Notes under the pieces: generated by a model
Told to the model about the DNA's origin: nothing
Databases searched by the model: none
What the model saw: the letters and a program-made list of their open reading frames with translations, nothing else
Assembly (NCBI GenBank): GCA_002324875.1
Contig: NTJG01000001.1
Location: forward strand, 124,001 to 188,000
From: Lysobacteraceae bacterium NML93-0793
GTDB taxonomy: Bacteria; Pseudomonadota; Gammaproteobacteria; Xanthomonadales; Xanthomonadaceae
DNA length: 64,000 nt
Direction of reading: 5' to 3'
Shown: positions 8,109 through 17,497 of the stretch, in pieces
How the letters are laid out: each line of letters starts with the position of its first letter
How positions within the stretch are numbered: the first letter of the stretch is position 1
Program-made: the position numbers and the translations under genes

Positions 8109-9128
8109 ATGTCCGCTGTCCTGCCGTCCACCGCACACACCGACGATGCCGAACGCGCCGATGCCCGCCTGGCCTGGGCGCGCGCGGCGAGCGGCGACGC
8201 GGCCCTGCACCTCGCGCGTGCATCGATGGATGCCGGCTTCCGCAGCTACTGGCGCGGCGACGCGAACGGTCTGTCGCGCATCGTGATGGATTCGCCGCCG
8301 GCGCTGGAGGACGTGCGTCCGTGGTTGCGCATCCGCGATCTGCTCGAGCGCGGCGGCGTGCGCGTGCCGCACGTGCTGGCGCGCGATGTCGAATCGGGTT
8401 TCCTGCTGCTCGAGGATCTCGGCGGCGCGACCTGCCTGCAGGCGCTGGACACGCTGGACGCCGACACGCTGATCGATGCGGCCATCGCGCAGTTGCTGCG
8501 GCTGCAGGCCATCACGCCGCCGGACGATCTGCCGGCGTTCGATGCGGCGCTGCTGCGGCGCGAACTCGCGCTGTTCGACGACTGGTTCCTCGGCCGCCAT
8601 CTCGGCGTCACGCTGTCGGACGAGGAGAGCGCCGGCTGGGACGCGGTCCAGGCGCACCTGGTCGGCGCCATGCTGGCCCAGCCGCAGGTGCTGGTGCATC
8701 GCGACTTCATGCTGCGCAATCTGATGCCGGTCGAAGGCGGCGTCGCGGTGCTGGATTTCCAGGACGCGGTGCGCGGGCCGATCGCCTACGACATCGCCTG
8801 CCTGCTGCGCGATGCCTTCCACAGCTGGCCCGATGCGCAGGCCGACGCCTGGCTGGCGCGCTATCACGCGCGCGCACGGGACGCCGGCCTGCCGGTGCCG
8901 GACCACGCGCAGTTCGTGCGCGATGCCGCGCTCACCGGCGCGCAGCGGCATCTCAAGGTGATGGGCATCTTCGCGCGGCTGCATCATCGTGACGGCAAGC
9001 CGAAGTACCTCGCCGATGCGCCGCGGTTCCTGGCCTATCTGGATGCGGTCGTGCCCACGGATCCGGCGCTCGCGCCGCTCGGCGCGTTGCTCGACCGTCA
9101 TGTGCGTCCGCGCCTGGTCGCGGGCTGA
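8109..9128 (+). CDS. amgK: aminoglycoside phosphotransferase-fold sugar kinase (AmgK-like)
   Basis: 339 aa. The kinase catalytic loop HRDFMLRNLM (HxDxxxxN) near residue 197 and the DFG-like VLDFQDAVRGPIAYD segment are clear. The SYWRG and DLGGATCLQ stretches match COG3178. AmgK phosphorylates the anomeric hydroxyl of N-acetylmuramate/N-acetylglucosamine in the cell-wall recycling shortcut to UDP-MurNAc, which bypasses fosfomycin-sensitive MurA. Its usual partner murU (nucleotidyltransferase) is not adjacent; a VOC protein follows instead. The family call is firm, the substrate inferred from homology. Confidence 0.82.
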   Translation: MSAVLPSTAHTDDAERADARLAWARAASGDAALHLARASMDAGFRSYWRGDANGLSRIVMDSPPALEDVRPWLRIRDLLERGGVRVPHVLARDVESGFLLLEDLGGATCLQALDTLDADTLIDAAIAQLLRLQAITPPDDLPAFDAALLRRELALFDDWFLGRHLGVTLSDEESAGWDAVQAHLVGAMLAQPQVLVHRDFMLRNLMPVEGGVAVLDFQDAVRGPIAYDIACLLRDAFHSWPDAQADAWLARYHARARDAGLPVPDHAQFVRDAALTGAQRHLKVMGIFARLHHRDGKPKYLADAPRFLAYLDAVVPTDPALAPLGALLDRHVRPRLVAG

Positions 9129-9146
9129 GCGCACGCAGGCGATGCC

Positions 9147-9500
9147 GTGCAGACCGTGATCCCGCAGCTGCGCATGACCGAGGCCGGGCGCAGCCTCGCG
9201 TTCTACGCCGCACTCGGCTTCACCGTCGATTGGGAACACCGTTTCGACGCGGACATGCCGTTGTTCGCGCAACTCACGCGCGACGGACAGACGATCTTTC
9301 TCAGCGGGCATGCCGGCGATTGCGCCGTCGGCGGCGCGGTGTATTTCAAGGTGCGCGACGTCGACGCCTGTGCGCGTGCATTCGCCGCGGCCGGCGTGCC
9401 GATCGTGACCGCGCCCTGGGACACCGACTGGGGCACGCGCGAGATGCTGCTCGTCGATCCCGACCACAATCGCCTGCGGTTCGCGCAGCACGCCGACTGA
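9147..9500 (+). CDS. VOC family protein (glyoxalase/bleomycin resistance fold)
   Basis: 117 aa. A single pair of beta-alpha-beta-beta-beta modules reads IPQLRMTEAGRSLAFYAALGFTV at the start, VYFKVRDVDACARAF in the middle and LLVDPDHNRLRFAQ at the end. The arrangement resembles bleomycin-binding members of the superfamily. Metal ligands of true glyoxalase I are not evident, so binding/sequestration or an unknown reaction is as likely as catalysis. It starts with GTG at 9147, 18 bases after the kinase gene, suggesting one transcript. Confidence 0.75.
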   Translation: MQTVIPQLRMTEAGRSLAFYAALGFTVDWEHRFDADMPLFAQLTRDGQTIFLSGHAGDCAVGGAVYFKVRDVDACARAFAAAGVPIVTAPWDTDWGTREMLLVDPDHNRLRFAQHAD

Positions 9501-9526
9501 CCGCGCCGCGGCGCGAGGAGATTCCG

Positions 9527-10363
9527 ATGGACGACCTGTTCGCAGACGCCCCCAAGCCCGTCGACGGCATCCGCACCGGCATTGGCGGCTGGACGTATCC
9601 GGCGTGGCGCGACAACTTCTATCCCAGGGGCCTCGTGCAGAAGCGCGAGCTCGAGTACGCGAGCCGGCATCTGACCGCGATCGAGATCAACGGCACCTTC
9701 TACGGCGCGCAGAAGCCGGCGACCTATGCGAAGTGGGCCGGCGAGACGCCGGACGGGTTCGTGTTCTCGCTCAAGGCGCCGCGCCACATCGTCGGCGCAC
9801 GCGCGCTGGCGGCCACCGGGAAGCAGATCACGGACTTCGTCGACGGCGGCATCGCCGAACTCGGCGACCGGCTCGGCCCGCTGCTGTGGCAGTTCGCGCC
9901 GCAGCGGCGCTTCGATGCGGACGATGTCGAAGCCTTCCTCGCTCTGCTGCCCGATGCCGTCGACGGGTGGCCGCTGCGCCACGCGGTCGAAGTGCGGCAT
10001 CCGTCGTTCCAGTGCGCCGCGTGGCTGCGCCTGGCACGCGCGCGCGGCGTGGCGACGGTGTTCACCGATTCGTCCGATTACCCGTCGTTTGCCGACATCA
10101 CCGGCGGCTTCGTCTACGCCCGCTTGATGGCCAGCCGCGAGGAGCACCGTGAGGGTTACCCCGGTCTGCAGCTCGACGCCTGGGCCGAGCGCGCGCGCCA
10201 GTGGGCGCGCGGCGAGGCGCCGGGCGATCTGCCCTATGTCGATGCGCGCGATGCAGCGCCGGTGACGCCGCGCGAGACGTTCGTGTTCTTCATCTCGGCG
10301 GCCAAGCTGCGCAATCCGGCCGCGGCGATGGCACTGCAGCAGCGGCTGCACGCGACGCGCTGA
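9527..10363 (+). CDS. DUF72 domain-containing protein
   Basis: 278 aa TIM-barrel-like protein. IRTGIGGWTYPAWRDNFYP near the start, IEINGTFYGAQKP, FVFSLKAPRHI, LLWQFAP and VEVRHPSF are the usual DUF72 (YecE-like) signatures. The molecular function is not established; hydrolase or nuclease activity has been suggested for the fold, which resembles AP endonuclease IV. The ATG at 9527 follows GAGGAG at good spacing. It closes a same-strand run of five genes beginning at the methyltransferase and faces the convergent beta-lactamase gene with only 27 bases between. Confidence 0.87.
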   Translation: MDDLFADAPKPVDGIRTGIGGWTYPAWRDNFYPRGLVQKRELEYASRHLTAIEINGTFYGAQKPATYAKWAGETPDGFVFSLKAPRHIVGARALAATGKQITDFVDGGIAELGDRLGPLLWQFAPQRRFDADDVEAFLALLPDAVDGWPLRHAVEVRHPSFQCAAWLRLARARGVATVFTDSSDYPSFADITGGFVYARLMASREEHREGYPGLQLDAWAERARQWARGEAPGDLPYVDARDAAPVTPRETFVFFISAAKLRNPAAAMALQQRLHATR

Positions 10364-10390
10364 CGGTCCGCCGGGCCGCTGCGCGCACGC

Positions 10391-11275
10391 TCATGGGCGG
10401 GCGGCCGCGGCAACGAGCAGGCGCGTGGCATCCGCGTGCAGGGCATCGATCGCCGGACCGTCGAGCGTCGCGCCGTGGACGTAGATCGCCAGCAGCAGCG
10501 GCGCACGGCCGGGCGGATACAGCACGGCCACGTCGGCCGCGGTGCCGGCGCCGCAGGTCCCGGTCTTGTCGCCCACGCGCCAGTCGGCCGGCACACCGGC
10601 GCGGATGCGTGCATCGCCGGTGCGGTTCTCGATCAGCCACGCGGCCAGCACCGCCTGCGACGGCGGGTGCAGCGCGGTGCCGAACAGCAGGCGCTGCAGA
10701 CTGTCGACCATCGCGCGGGGACTGGTGGTGTCACGCGGGTCCCCGGGTGCAGCTTCATTGAGCGCCGGCTCCCAGCGGTCCAGGCGTGTGACCGGATCGC
10801 CCAGTTCGCGCAGCAGCGCAGTCAGACCGGGCGGGCCGCCCACCAGCGGCAACAGCAGATTGGCGGCGGCGTTGTCGCTCAGCGTGACCGTCGCGCGGCA
10901 CAGAGCGTCCACCCGCGCATGGCCGTCGGCCACGCGCGTGTCCACGTAGGGCGAATACGTGACCAGATCCTCGGCGCCGATGTCGACGCGCTGGTCGAGG
11001 CGAACCCGCCCGCGATCGACCGCATGCAGCACCGCGCCGGCGAGCAGCGCTTTGAACGTGCTGCACATCGGAAACCGGGCCTCGTCGCGGCGTCCGAACC
11101 GGCGGCCGGTGCCGGTGTCGAGCAGGGCGACGCCGAGCCGGCCGCCCGCTGCGCTTTCGAGCGCTGCGAGCGCGTCGTCGAGCGCGGCATCACCGGCGGT
11201 GGCGCGCAGCGGCGATGCGGCAGCCGCCAGGACCAAGCTGCCGGTACCGAGCAGAAGATCGCGACGTGTGGGCAT
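10391..11275 (-). CDS. class A beta-lactamase with carbapenemase-type Cys pair
   Basis: 294 aa. The N-terminus TRRDLLLGTGSLVLAAAA looks like a twin-arginine signal, so periplasmic export is expected. Active-site residues are all present: STFK with nucleophile Ser72 (Ambler S70), Ser133-Asp-Asn (SDN), Glu169 with Asn173 (E166/N170) and Lys237-Thr-Gly (KTG). Cys71 and Cys241 correspond to Ambler 69 and 238, the disulphide of KPC/NMC-A/SME-type carbapenemases; Arg223 (Ambler 220) and Thr240 (237) also match KPC. The stretch RIRAGVPADWRVGDKTGTCG is strikingly KPC-like. The start is the ATG at 11275. It lies 85 bp downstream of cca on the same strand; no ampR-like regulator is adjacent. Confidence 0.93.
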   Translation of the reverse strand: MPTRRDLLLGTGSLVLAAAASPLRATAGDAALDDALAALESAAGGRLGVALLDTGTGRRFGRRDEARFPMCSTFKALLAGAVLHAVDRGRVRLDQRVDIGAEDLVTYSPYVDTRVADGHARVDALCRATVTLSDNAAANLLLPLVGGPPGLTALLRELGDPVTRLDRWEPALNEAAPGDPRDTTSPRAMVDSLQRLLFGTALHPPSQAVLAAWLIENRTGDARIRAGVPADWRVGDKTGTCGAGTAADVAVLYPPGRAPLLLAIYVHGATLDGPAIDALHADATRLLVAAAARP

Positions 11276-11360
11276 GCGTCTGGCGTTCGGGAGCGGAACC
11301 CGCAGTGTACGCAAGGCCTGCAGTCGGCCTCTGTGCCGGCGCGGTTCGCGTGGCGGGTCG

Positions 11361-12587
11361 TCAGCGCGGCCCGCGCGTCTGCGCGATCGCCGCGATCCGC
11401 GCCCTGCGCAGGGCCTCGCCGACAGCGGGCCCGGTGATGCCGTCGGCAGCGATGTCGCGTGCGTTGATCGCGATCGCGGCGGCGTGGGCGGCGCGCAGCC
11501 GGTCGGCCTGCGGATAGGCGTCCTCGGCGCTGCCGAGACGGCCACGCTTGTCGCACTCGCAGACAAGCGCGAGCTGGCCGATGCGCTCGGGCTTGCGGAA
11601 GCCGTCGCAGCGCGCGATCAGGTCGTGCAGCGTTTCGTCGCGCAGTTCGTCGATGCGGTGCACGTTGAGATGTTCGCGACACGCGATCATCGCGAGTTCG
11701 CGAAACGCCGCCGGCACCTTCAGGCGTGCACAGAGGCCATCGAGCGGCGCGAGACCGGCGTGTTCGTGTCCGATGTGGCGTGGCAGCCTGTCTTTCGGCG
11801 TCAGTGCCTTGCCGAGGTCGTGGGTCAATGCCGCGAAGCCGATCAGCGCATCGCCCGGCGCCAGCCGCGCGGCCATGTCGCTGACCAGTTCCTGGTGCAC
11901 GCCGGTGTCGACCTCGGGATGGTATTCGGCGCGCTGCGGCACGCCGTAGAGCGCATCGACCTCGGGCAGCACCACCGCGAGCGCGCCGCAATCGTGCAGC
12001 GTGCGCAGGAACGCCGACGGCTGCGTCGAGGCCAGCGCGCGCGACAGCTCCTGCCACACGCGCTCGGGCGTCAGCGCCTCGAGCTCACCGGCATCGACCA
12101 TGCCGCGCATCAGATCCATCGTTTCGGCCGCCACGGTGAACCCGAGCGGCGCGAAGCGGGCCATGAAGCGGGCCGCGCGCAGCACGCGCAGCGGATCCTC
12201 GGAAAATGCGGCGCCGACGTGACGCAACACGCGGGCCTCGATGTCGCGCACGCCGCCGTAGGGGTCGACGAGGCGGCCGTCGGGCGCTTCGGCGATCGCG
12301 TTGATCGTGAAGTCGCGACGACCGAGATCCTGCTCCAGCGTCACCGACGGATCGGCGTCGACGACGAAGCCGCGATAGCCGCGCCCCGACTTGCGCTCGG
12401 TTCGCGCCAGCGCATATTCCTCCGCTGTTTCCGGATGCAGGAACACCGGGAAATCACGGCCGATCGCGCGGAAGCCGGCCGCTTCCATCGCCGCCTGCGT
12501 TTCGCCGACGACGACCCAGTCGCGGTCGCCGGGTGTCTGCCCGAGCAAGCGGTCGCGGACCGCTCCGCCCACCAGAAAGATATCCAT
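11361..12587 (-). CDS. cca: CCA tRNA nucleotidyltransferase
   Basis: 408 aa, the length of gammaproteobacterial multifunctional CCA enzymes (E. coli Cca 412 aa). It adds or repairs the 3' CCA of tRNAs without a template. The start [20 protein letters not shown] contains the GG and DxD metal-binding motifs. [26 protein letters not shown] and the [11 protein letters not shown] helices follow. The C-terminal HD phosphohydrolase domain shows [11 protein letters not shown] and CREHLNVHR, indicating the phosphatase activity of this subgroup. It is divergent from the CNNM/CBS gene and upstream of the beta-lactamase gene on the same strand. Confidence 0.96.
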   Translation of the reverse strand: MDIFLVGGAVRDRLLGQTPGDRDWVVVGETQAAMEAAGFRAIGRDFPVFLHPETAEEYALARTERKSGRGYRGFVVDADPSVTLEQDLGRRDFTINAIAEAPDGRLVDPYGGVRDIEARVLRHVGAAFSEDPLRVLRAARFMARFAPLGFTVAAETMDLMRGMVDAGELEALTPERVWQELSRALASTQPSAFLRTLHDCGALAVVLPEVDALYGVPQRAEYHPEVDTGVHQELVSDMAARLAPGDALIGFAALTHDLGKALTPKDRLPRHIGHEHAGLAPLDGLCARLKVPAAFRELAMIACREHLNVHRIDELRDETLHDLIARCDGFRKPERIGQLALVCECDKRGRLGSAEDAYPQADRLRAAHAAAIAINARDIAADGITGPAVGEALRRARIAAIAQTRGPR

Positions 12588-12656
12588 CGTCGAATGATGA
12601 CACGGACCCGCAAGGGGCTTGGCCTAGACTGGCGCGTCCGACCGCTGGAAACCCCC

Positions 12657-13847
12657 GTGTCCGCTCTGCTCCGATTGCGCCGATTCCCTCTGGCCTTGCT
12701 GCTGATGGCGCCGCCCGCGGTCGCTGTGGCGGCGCCGATCCCCGGTTCGGGCGAAGCGGTGGACATCACCTTGATGCTGGTCTATCTGGGCCTCGCGATC
12801 GGATTGTCGTTCCTGTGCTCGATCGCCGAATCGGTGCTGCTGAGCATCACCCCGTCCTTCATCGCCGGCCTGCAGGCCGAGCGGCCGCGGCTGGCGAGCC
12901 GGTTGCAGACGCTGCGTCACGATCGCATCGACCAGTCGCTGGCGGGCATCCTGACGCTCAACACCATCGCCCACACCGCAGGCGCGGTGGGTGCAGGCGC
13001 GAAGGCGTCCGATGCGTTCGGCAGTGCCTGGGTGGGCGTGTTCTCGGCGGTGGCCACGCTGCTGATCCTGTTCGTGTCGGAGATCGTGCCCAAGACCCTC
13101 GGCGCGCAGTACTGGCGCCAGCTCGCGTCGCCGGTGGCGACGTTCGTGCGCCTGCTGATCGTGGTGCTGTATCCGTTGATCCGCCTGTCGGAGATGTTGA
13201 CGCGACTGATCTCGCGTGGCCGCCAGGCGCATGTGTTCAACCGCGAGGAGTTCATCGCGATGGCCGGCGTCGGTGAGTCGAGCGGCGACATCCTGCCGCG
13301 CGAATCGACCATCCTGCGCAACCTGTTCCGGATGTCCGAGCTGTGCGCCGAGGACGTGATGACGCCGCGCCCGGTGGTCGCCGCGTTGCGCGACGACACC
13401 CGGGTGTCCGACGCCCTGGCCGACCGGCGCGCGGCGCCGTTCTCGCGCATCCCGATCTATCGCGACGACATCCACGATGCCGATGCCTTCGTGCTGCGCG
13501 CCGAGCTGCTGCAGGCCGAGGCCCGGGGCGAGGGCGATGCGCCGCTGCGCCTGCTGGCGCGCCCGCTGCGCAGCGTGCCCGAGGGCATGGCGCTGACCGC
13601 GCTGCTGGAGTTCCTGCTCGATCGTCGCCAGCAGATCGCGCTGGTCGTCGACGAATACGGCTCCACCCGTGGCGTGGTGACGATGGAGGACGTCGTCGAG
13701 ACCCTGCTGGGGCAGGAGATCATCGACGAGAGCGATCGCGTGTCCGACATGCAGCGCCTCGCGCGCCGACGCTGGAAGGACCGCGCCGCCGCGCACGGTC
13801 TGCCGGTGGATGCGCGCGAGGATCCGGCGGGCGCCGCCGGCCGCTGA
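12657..13847 (+). CDS. CNNM/CBS-domain membrane protein (hemolysin/CorC-like)
   Basis: 396 aa from GTG 12657. An N-terminal hydrophobic stretch leads into a CNNM (DUF21) transmembrane module with FLCSIAESVLLSITPSFIAG, LTLNTIAHTAGA and FVSEIVPKTLG. Residues about 220-360 form a CBS pair with EDVMTPRPVV, FSRIPIY and LVVDEYGSTRGVVTMEDVVE. The C-terminal CorC_HlyC domain is missing, giving a short form. Proteins of this family affect Mg/Co homeostasis. A longer start at ATG 12594 (417 aa) is possible, but it would sit directly against the divergent cca start, so GTG is preferred. The open frame running back to 10959 is antisense to cca and not real. Confidence 0.88.
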   Translation: MSALLRLRRFPLALLLMAPPAVAVAAPIPGSGEAVDITLMLVYLGLAIGLSFLCSIAESVLLSITPSFIAGLQAERPRLASRLQTLRHDRIDQSLAGILTLNTIAHTAGAVGAGAKASDAFGSAWVGVFSAVATLLILFVSEIVPKTLGAQYWRQLASPVATFVRLLIVVLYPLIRLSEMLTRLISRGRQAHVFNREEFIAMAGVGESSGDILPRESTILRNLFRMSELCAEDVMTPRPVVAALRDDTRVSDALADRRAAPFSRIPIYRDDIHDADAFVLRAELLQAEARGEGDAPLRLLARPLRSVPEGMALTALLEFLLDRRQQIALVVDEYGSTRGVVTMEDVVETLLGQEIIDESDRVSDMQRLARRRWKDRAAAHGLPVDAREDPAGAAGR

Positions 13848-13868
13848 GCCGCGCACCGGCGTGGACCG

Positions 13869-15452
13869 TCATTCGGTGGTATCGACCCGCTCGAATGTCC
13901 AGACGTGCGGCACCATGCGCCAGCGGTAGCGACGCAATTCCACTGCCGCGATCGGCGCGGGCGTGGCGATCTCGGTGCGCTGCGGCGTCCGCCGCCATTC
14001 CCAGTCGAGTGCATCGGCATCACGCCCCCGGTGCATCAGCGAGGCCTGCGGCAGCGGGCGGCCGTCGGCATCCAGCGGCACCGCGATGCTCCACAGGGCC
14101 TCGGTTTCTCCGGTACGCGCGCGCGCCTGCTCGAAGCCGAGATGGCGCGGTGAGCGCCAGTCGAAACGGGCGCCGGGCTGCGATTGCGGTTGCGCGCCGT
14201 AGGCCACGGTTTCCACGCCGTCCCAGGCGAAGATTTCCATGTCCATGCCGAGTTCGATCGTCGCCAGCGCATCGAGGGCCTCGTCGCGCACGCCCGGTGG
14301 CAGGCGGAACGGGAAATCGGCCTCGCCTTCGTCACTGCGCCACCGGCCGAACAACCCGAGCATCGGCCGCACCGGCACGACCTCCAGGTCGGGCAGCGGC
14401 CGGCCGGCGCCATCGCGCAGCGTGACCGAGCGCAGACGCCCGAACAGCGGCGGTGGGCCGGCGTCCGCGTCGCGGTCTTCGGCGGCGGTGTCGGCCGCCA
14501 TGGACAGGCGTGCGCGGCCAATGCTGCGCGGCGCGATGCCGAACACCAGGCGCGGTGCGAGCGTCTGCAGGCGTTCCGGCGCCAGCATGTCCGCCAGCAA
14601 CACGCCGCGCGGCGGCGGATCGTCGCGATACAGCGTGGGATCGTCCGACGGCTCGGAGAACGGCGGCGCCGCAAGCCGCTCGGACTGGTAATCGACCACG
14701 GCGGTGTTCGAATCGGACAGGTCGAACATGGGGAGGGTGTCGAGCGCGACCACGCGCAGGCGCTGCTCGGTGGCCGGCAGCCCGTCGACGGCGTCCATGT
14801 CGAGGCGCAGGGACACCTCGAGCGGCATGCCGTCGGCCAGGCGCACCGCCTGACGGCCGCTGCCGCGCAGGGTCTCGCCCTCCATGTGCAGCGCCAGCAG
14901 GGCGACGCCGTCGTCGACGGCCAGCACCTCGAGACGCGTGTCGACAGCGCCGGCCGGTGACTGCGCGCGCTGGCGGATGACCTGACCCACGCGCGGCCCC
15001 TCGGGCAGCGCCCGCACCTGCACGCCGAGCGCCTGCGGCGCATCCACCAGCGCCTGCGCCGCGCGTGGGCGCTGCTTCAACAGCCGCGCCCAGGCGGCCT
15101 CGTCGACGGCCCGCATCGGGCCGGGCGTGCCGTCGGCCGAAATCCGTACCTCGAACCCGCTGTTCAACACCTGGATCAACGCCGCGTCGATGGTGTCGTC
15201 GGGGTCCAGATCGTCGGTGGACCGCCACTGCCCGCCACCCCGCAGCTGCGACCACAGCGGCCGCGTGTGCAGGCGCTGCTCACCGGTCGGCGCGGTGTCG
15301 AGCGCGAGCCGGTTGAAACCCAGGGTGCGCATCGTGCCGGCATGGCCGGGTGCGCGGATCGTGTGGTCGAGACCATACACGGCGGATTCGGCGTGTACGC
15401 CCGGACAGAGCGCCAGGCCCAGTCCCAGCATCAGGGTGCGCAGTGCGCGCAT
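13869..15452 (-). CDS. unknown secreted protein, 527 aa
   Basis: A signal peptide is clear (MRALRTLMLGLGLALCPGVHA, cleavage after HA). No known domain was recognised. The rest looks beta-rich, with scattered acidic patches, and lacks further membrane segments or Cys motifs, suggesting a soluble periplasmic or outer-surface protein. The C-terminal part contains many WR/DW pairs. The ATG at 15452 was preferred over 15464 because GGAG sits 7 nt before it. It follows the lytic transglycosylase gene on the same strand with a 77-bp gap, so an envelope role is a guess from context. It is convergent with the CNNM/CBS gene. Confidence 0.75.
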   Translation of the reverse strand: MRALRTLMLGLGLALCPGVHAESAVYGLDHTIRAPGHAGTMRTLGFNRLALDTAPTGEQRLHTRPLWSQLRGGGQWRSTDDLDPDDTIDAALIQVLNSGFEVRISADGTPGPMRAVDEAAWARLLKQRPRAAQALVDAPQALGVQVRALPEGPRVGQVIRQRAQSPAGAVDTRLEVLAVDDGVALLALHMEGETLRGSGRQAVRLADGMPLEVSLRLDMDAVDGLPATEQRLRVVALDTLPMFDLSDSNTAVVDYQSERLAAPPFSEPSDDPTLYRDDPPPRGVLLADMLAPERLQTLAPRLVFGIAPRSIGRARLSMAADTAAEDRDADAGPPPLFGRLRSVTLRDGAGRPLPDLEVVPVRPMLGLFGRWRSDEGEADFPFRLPPGVRDEALDALATIELGMDMEIFAWDGVETVAYGAQPQSQPGARFDWRSPRHLGFEQARARTGETEALWSIAVPLDADGRPLPQASLMHRGRDADALDWEWRRTPQRTEIATPAPIAAVELRRYRWRMVPHVWTFERVDTTE

Positions 15453-15529
15453 GGCGGCCTCCATGGCAACGGGGACGGGTGGCCACGACGCGCGCTGTCG
15501 GCGCGTCGCGGCGCGGGTGGTGGCCCGGC

Positions 15530-17497
15530 TCAGCCGGCCGGGCAGGCGAAGGCGGTGGTGCGTGCGTCGCTGGTGCCGCGCATGCGTGCTTCGAGCGGTG
15601 CCGCCTTGCCGTACATCCGCCAGTCGTAGATCACGCTGAAGGCGAGCACGCGGGCCACGTATTCGCGCGTCTCGCGATAGCTGATGGTCTCGATCCAGAA
15701 ATCCGGGTCCATGTCCGGCCGCTGCGCCAGCCAGCGGCCCGTCGGCGTGGGGCCGGCGTTGTAGGCGGCGATGGCGACATACGGCAGGCCGTACATGTCC
15801 TTCTTCTCGCGCAGGTACGCGGTGCCGATGGCCACGTTGGTGGCGGGATCGTAGAGGCTGTCCGGGCCGCTCCAGGCCAGGCCCAGGCGGCGTGCGACCG
15901 CCGCGCCGGTCGCCGGCATCACCTGCATCAGGCCGCGTGCGTCGGCGGGTGAGCGCGCATTCGGGTTGAACGTGCTTTCGGCGCGGATCTCGGCCGCCAC
16001 CCAGGCCGGATCCAGTCCGTGGCGACGCGATTCGCGTTCGATCAGGGCCTGGCTGGTCAGCGGGAAGCGCAGCGTGTACAGGCGCGTCTCGTCCGGCTGG
16101 CGGCCGAGGCCGAACACGCCGCGGTCGTACCAGCCGTTGTCCTGCGCGACCTGCACCGCGATCCGGCGCTGGTCGTCGTCGAACCGGGCCAGCGCCGCGG
16201 TCCATTCGCGCGTGGCCCAGCCGGGCCGGTCGATGCGGTACAACGCCATCGCGCGCACGATGCCGGGATCGGTGGCGATGCGCCGCTTCGCCGCGTCCGC
16301 CGGTGCGAAATCCCAGGGGCACAGCGCATAGGGCTGGCCGAGGCGGTCGGCGGCGAGGAAGCCGTGGAAATCGGGCTGCGTCGCCGCGCGCCGGTACAGC
16401 GGCTGCGCGCCGGCCTGGTCGCCGGTGAGTTCCGCCAGGCGCGCTTCGAACCAGGTCCAGCGCGACTGCCCGCGCTGCGCGGCGCCCATCTGGCGGATCG
16501 CGGCCAGCGCCGCCGGCCAGTCGCGGCGCGCCATGCCTTCCCGCGCGCGCCATTCGTGCAGGCGCTCGTCGTAGGCGCTGGCCGGCACCTTGGCCAGCAG
16601 ACGCGCCGAATCGGGCAGGTAGGACGCCACGGTCCACAACGCGGCCTGGTAGAGCACGCGGCCGGTGTCGGCTTCGGTGAAGCCGAGCGCCGAGGCGATG
16701 GCAGGCAACTGCGCCTCCGCCGCCAGCGGCTGTTCCTTCGCGAAGCGCGCCAGCCCGTGCGAAGCGACGAGCCGGCTGCGTGCGGTCTTCGGCCATTGCG
16801 CGGCGCGGCCGTGCGGCGCCTGCATGAAGGCCGCGTAGTCGTTCGCCAGCGCCTGTTCGGAGGCCGAAAGATTGCGCGCGATGGCGCGCATCATCGTCGC
16901 GTCCTGCTCGGCCGCGGCCAGCTCGAAGCGCTCCCAGCGCAGTGCATCGCCCAGTTCGCCGCGCTGGGCGAGGGTCTGCAGCGGTGCATCGCAGGTGTCG
17001 GGCAGCGAGGCACCGCTGCTGCGCCAGATCGCCTGCACGTCGCGTGTCCACTGCGCATCGAGCGCACCGGTCTTCGCGCGTGCGTCGAGTTCGATGCAGC
17101 GCAGCGCGGTGTGGGTGATCGACGGCGACCACGCCGCGCGCACGCCCTGCCACTCGCCGCGGTTGGCCAGTGCGCGCAACCAGCCTTCGCGGAACACCTC
17201 GGCCACCGGCTGTCCGGCGTGCCGACGCATGAAGTCCTGCCCCTGGGCCAGCGGCAACGTGGCGAAGTTGCGCCGCAGCGTCGCCAGTTCCAGCCAGGCG
17301 GCGGCCGGATGCGACTGCATTGCCGGCGCCACCGCCTGCCCGCGTTCGGCGGCCTGCATCGCGGCGCGGAATGCGGCGTCGTCGCCGGCCGTCTGCGCCA
17401 GCGCGGACACGCTGCCGACGCAGGCGAGGGCGGCGGCGAACGACAGCACGCATGCGCGGCGTGCCGCGCGGGCGGTGGCGACGGGTCGGATCGGCAT
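15530..17497 (-). CDS. slt: soluble lytic murein transglycosylase
   Basis: 655 aa. A signal peptide (RRACVLSFAAALACVGSVSA region) is followed by a long alpha-helical superhelix (about residues 40-450). The C-terminal SLT domain has the catalytic Glu in AEIRAESTFNPNA, then GLMQVMPATG, NVAIGTAYL and AAYNAGPTPTGRWL. The enzyme cleaves MurNAc-GlcNAc bonds in peptidoglycan, leaving 1,6-anhydro-MurNAc ends. The length and domain plan match Slt70 (E. coli 645 aa). The frame extends to 17614, but the ATG at 17497 begins a normal signal sequence. Its anhydro-muropeptide products could feed the recycling kinase AmgK encoded at 8.1 kb, though the two loci are not linked. Confidence 0.94.
   Translation of the reverse strand: MPIRPVATARAARRACVLSFAAALACVGSVSALAQTAGDDAAFRAAMQAAERGQAVAPAMQSHPAAAWLELATLRRNFATLPLAQGQDFMRRHAGQPVAEVFREGWLRALANRGEWQGVRAAWSPSITHTALRCIELDARAKTGALDAQWTRDVQAIWRSSGASLPDTCDAPLQTLAQRGELGDALRWERFELAAAEQDATMMRAIARNLSASEQALANDYAAFMQAPHGRAAQWPKTARSRLVASHGLARFAKEQPLAAEAQLPAIASALGFTEADTGRVLYQAALWTVASYLPDSARLLAKVPASAYDERLHEWRAREGMARRDWPAALAAIRQMGAAQRGQSRWTWFEARLAELTGDQAGAQPLYRRAATQPDFHGFLAADRLGQPYALCPWDFAPADAAKRRIATDPGIVRAMALYRIDRPGWATREWTAALARFDDDQRRIAVQVAQDNGWYDRGVFGLGRQPDETRLYTLRFPLTSQALIERESRRHGLDPAWVAAEIRAESTFNPNARSPADARGLMQVMPATGAAVARRLGLAWSGPDSLYDPATNVAIGTAYLREKKDMYGLPYVAIAAYNAGPTPTGRWLAQRPDMDPDFWIETISYRETREYVARVLAFSVIYDWRMYGKAAPLEARMRGTSDARTTAFACPAG

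Noticed and set aside
10959..13847. 962-codon continuous open frame
   Set aside because: Most of it is antisense to cca and the beta-lactamase gene; only the part from 12657 has a recognisable product (CNNM/CBS). Long antisense frames are expected at this GC.
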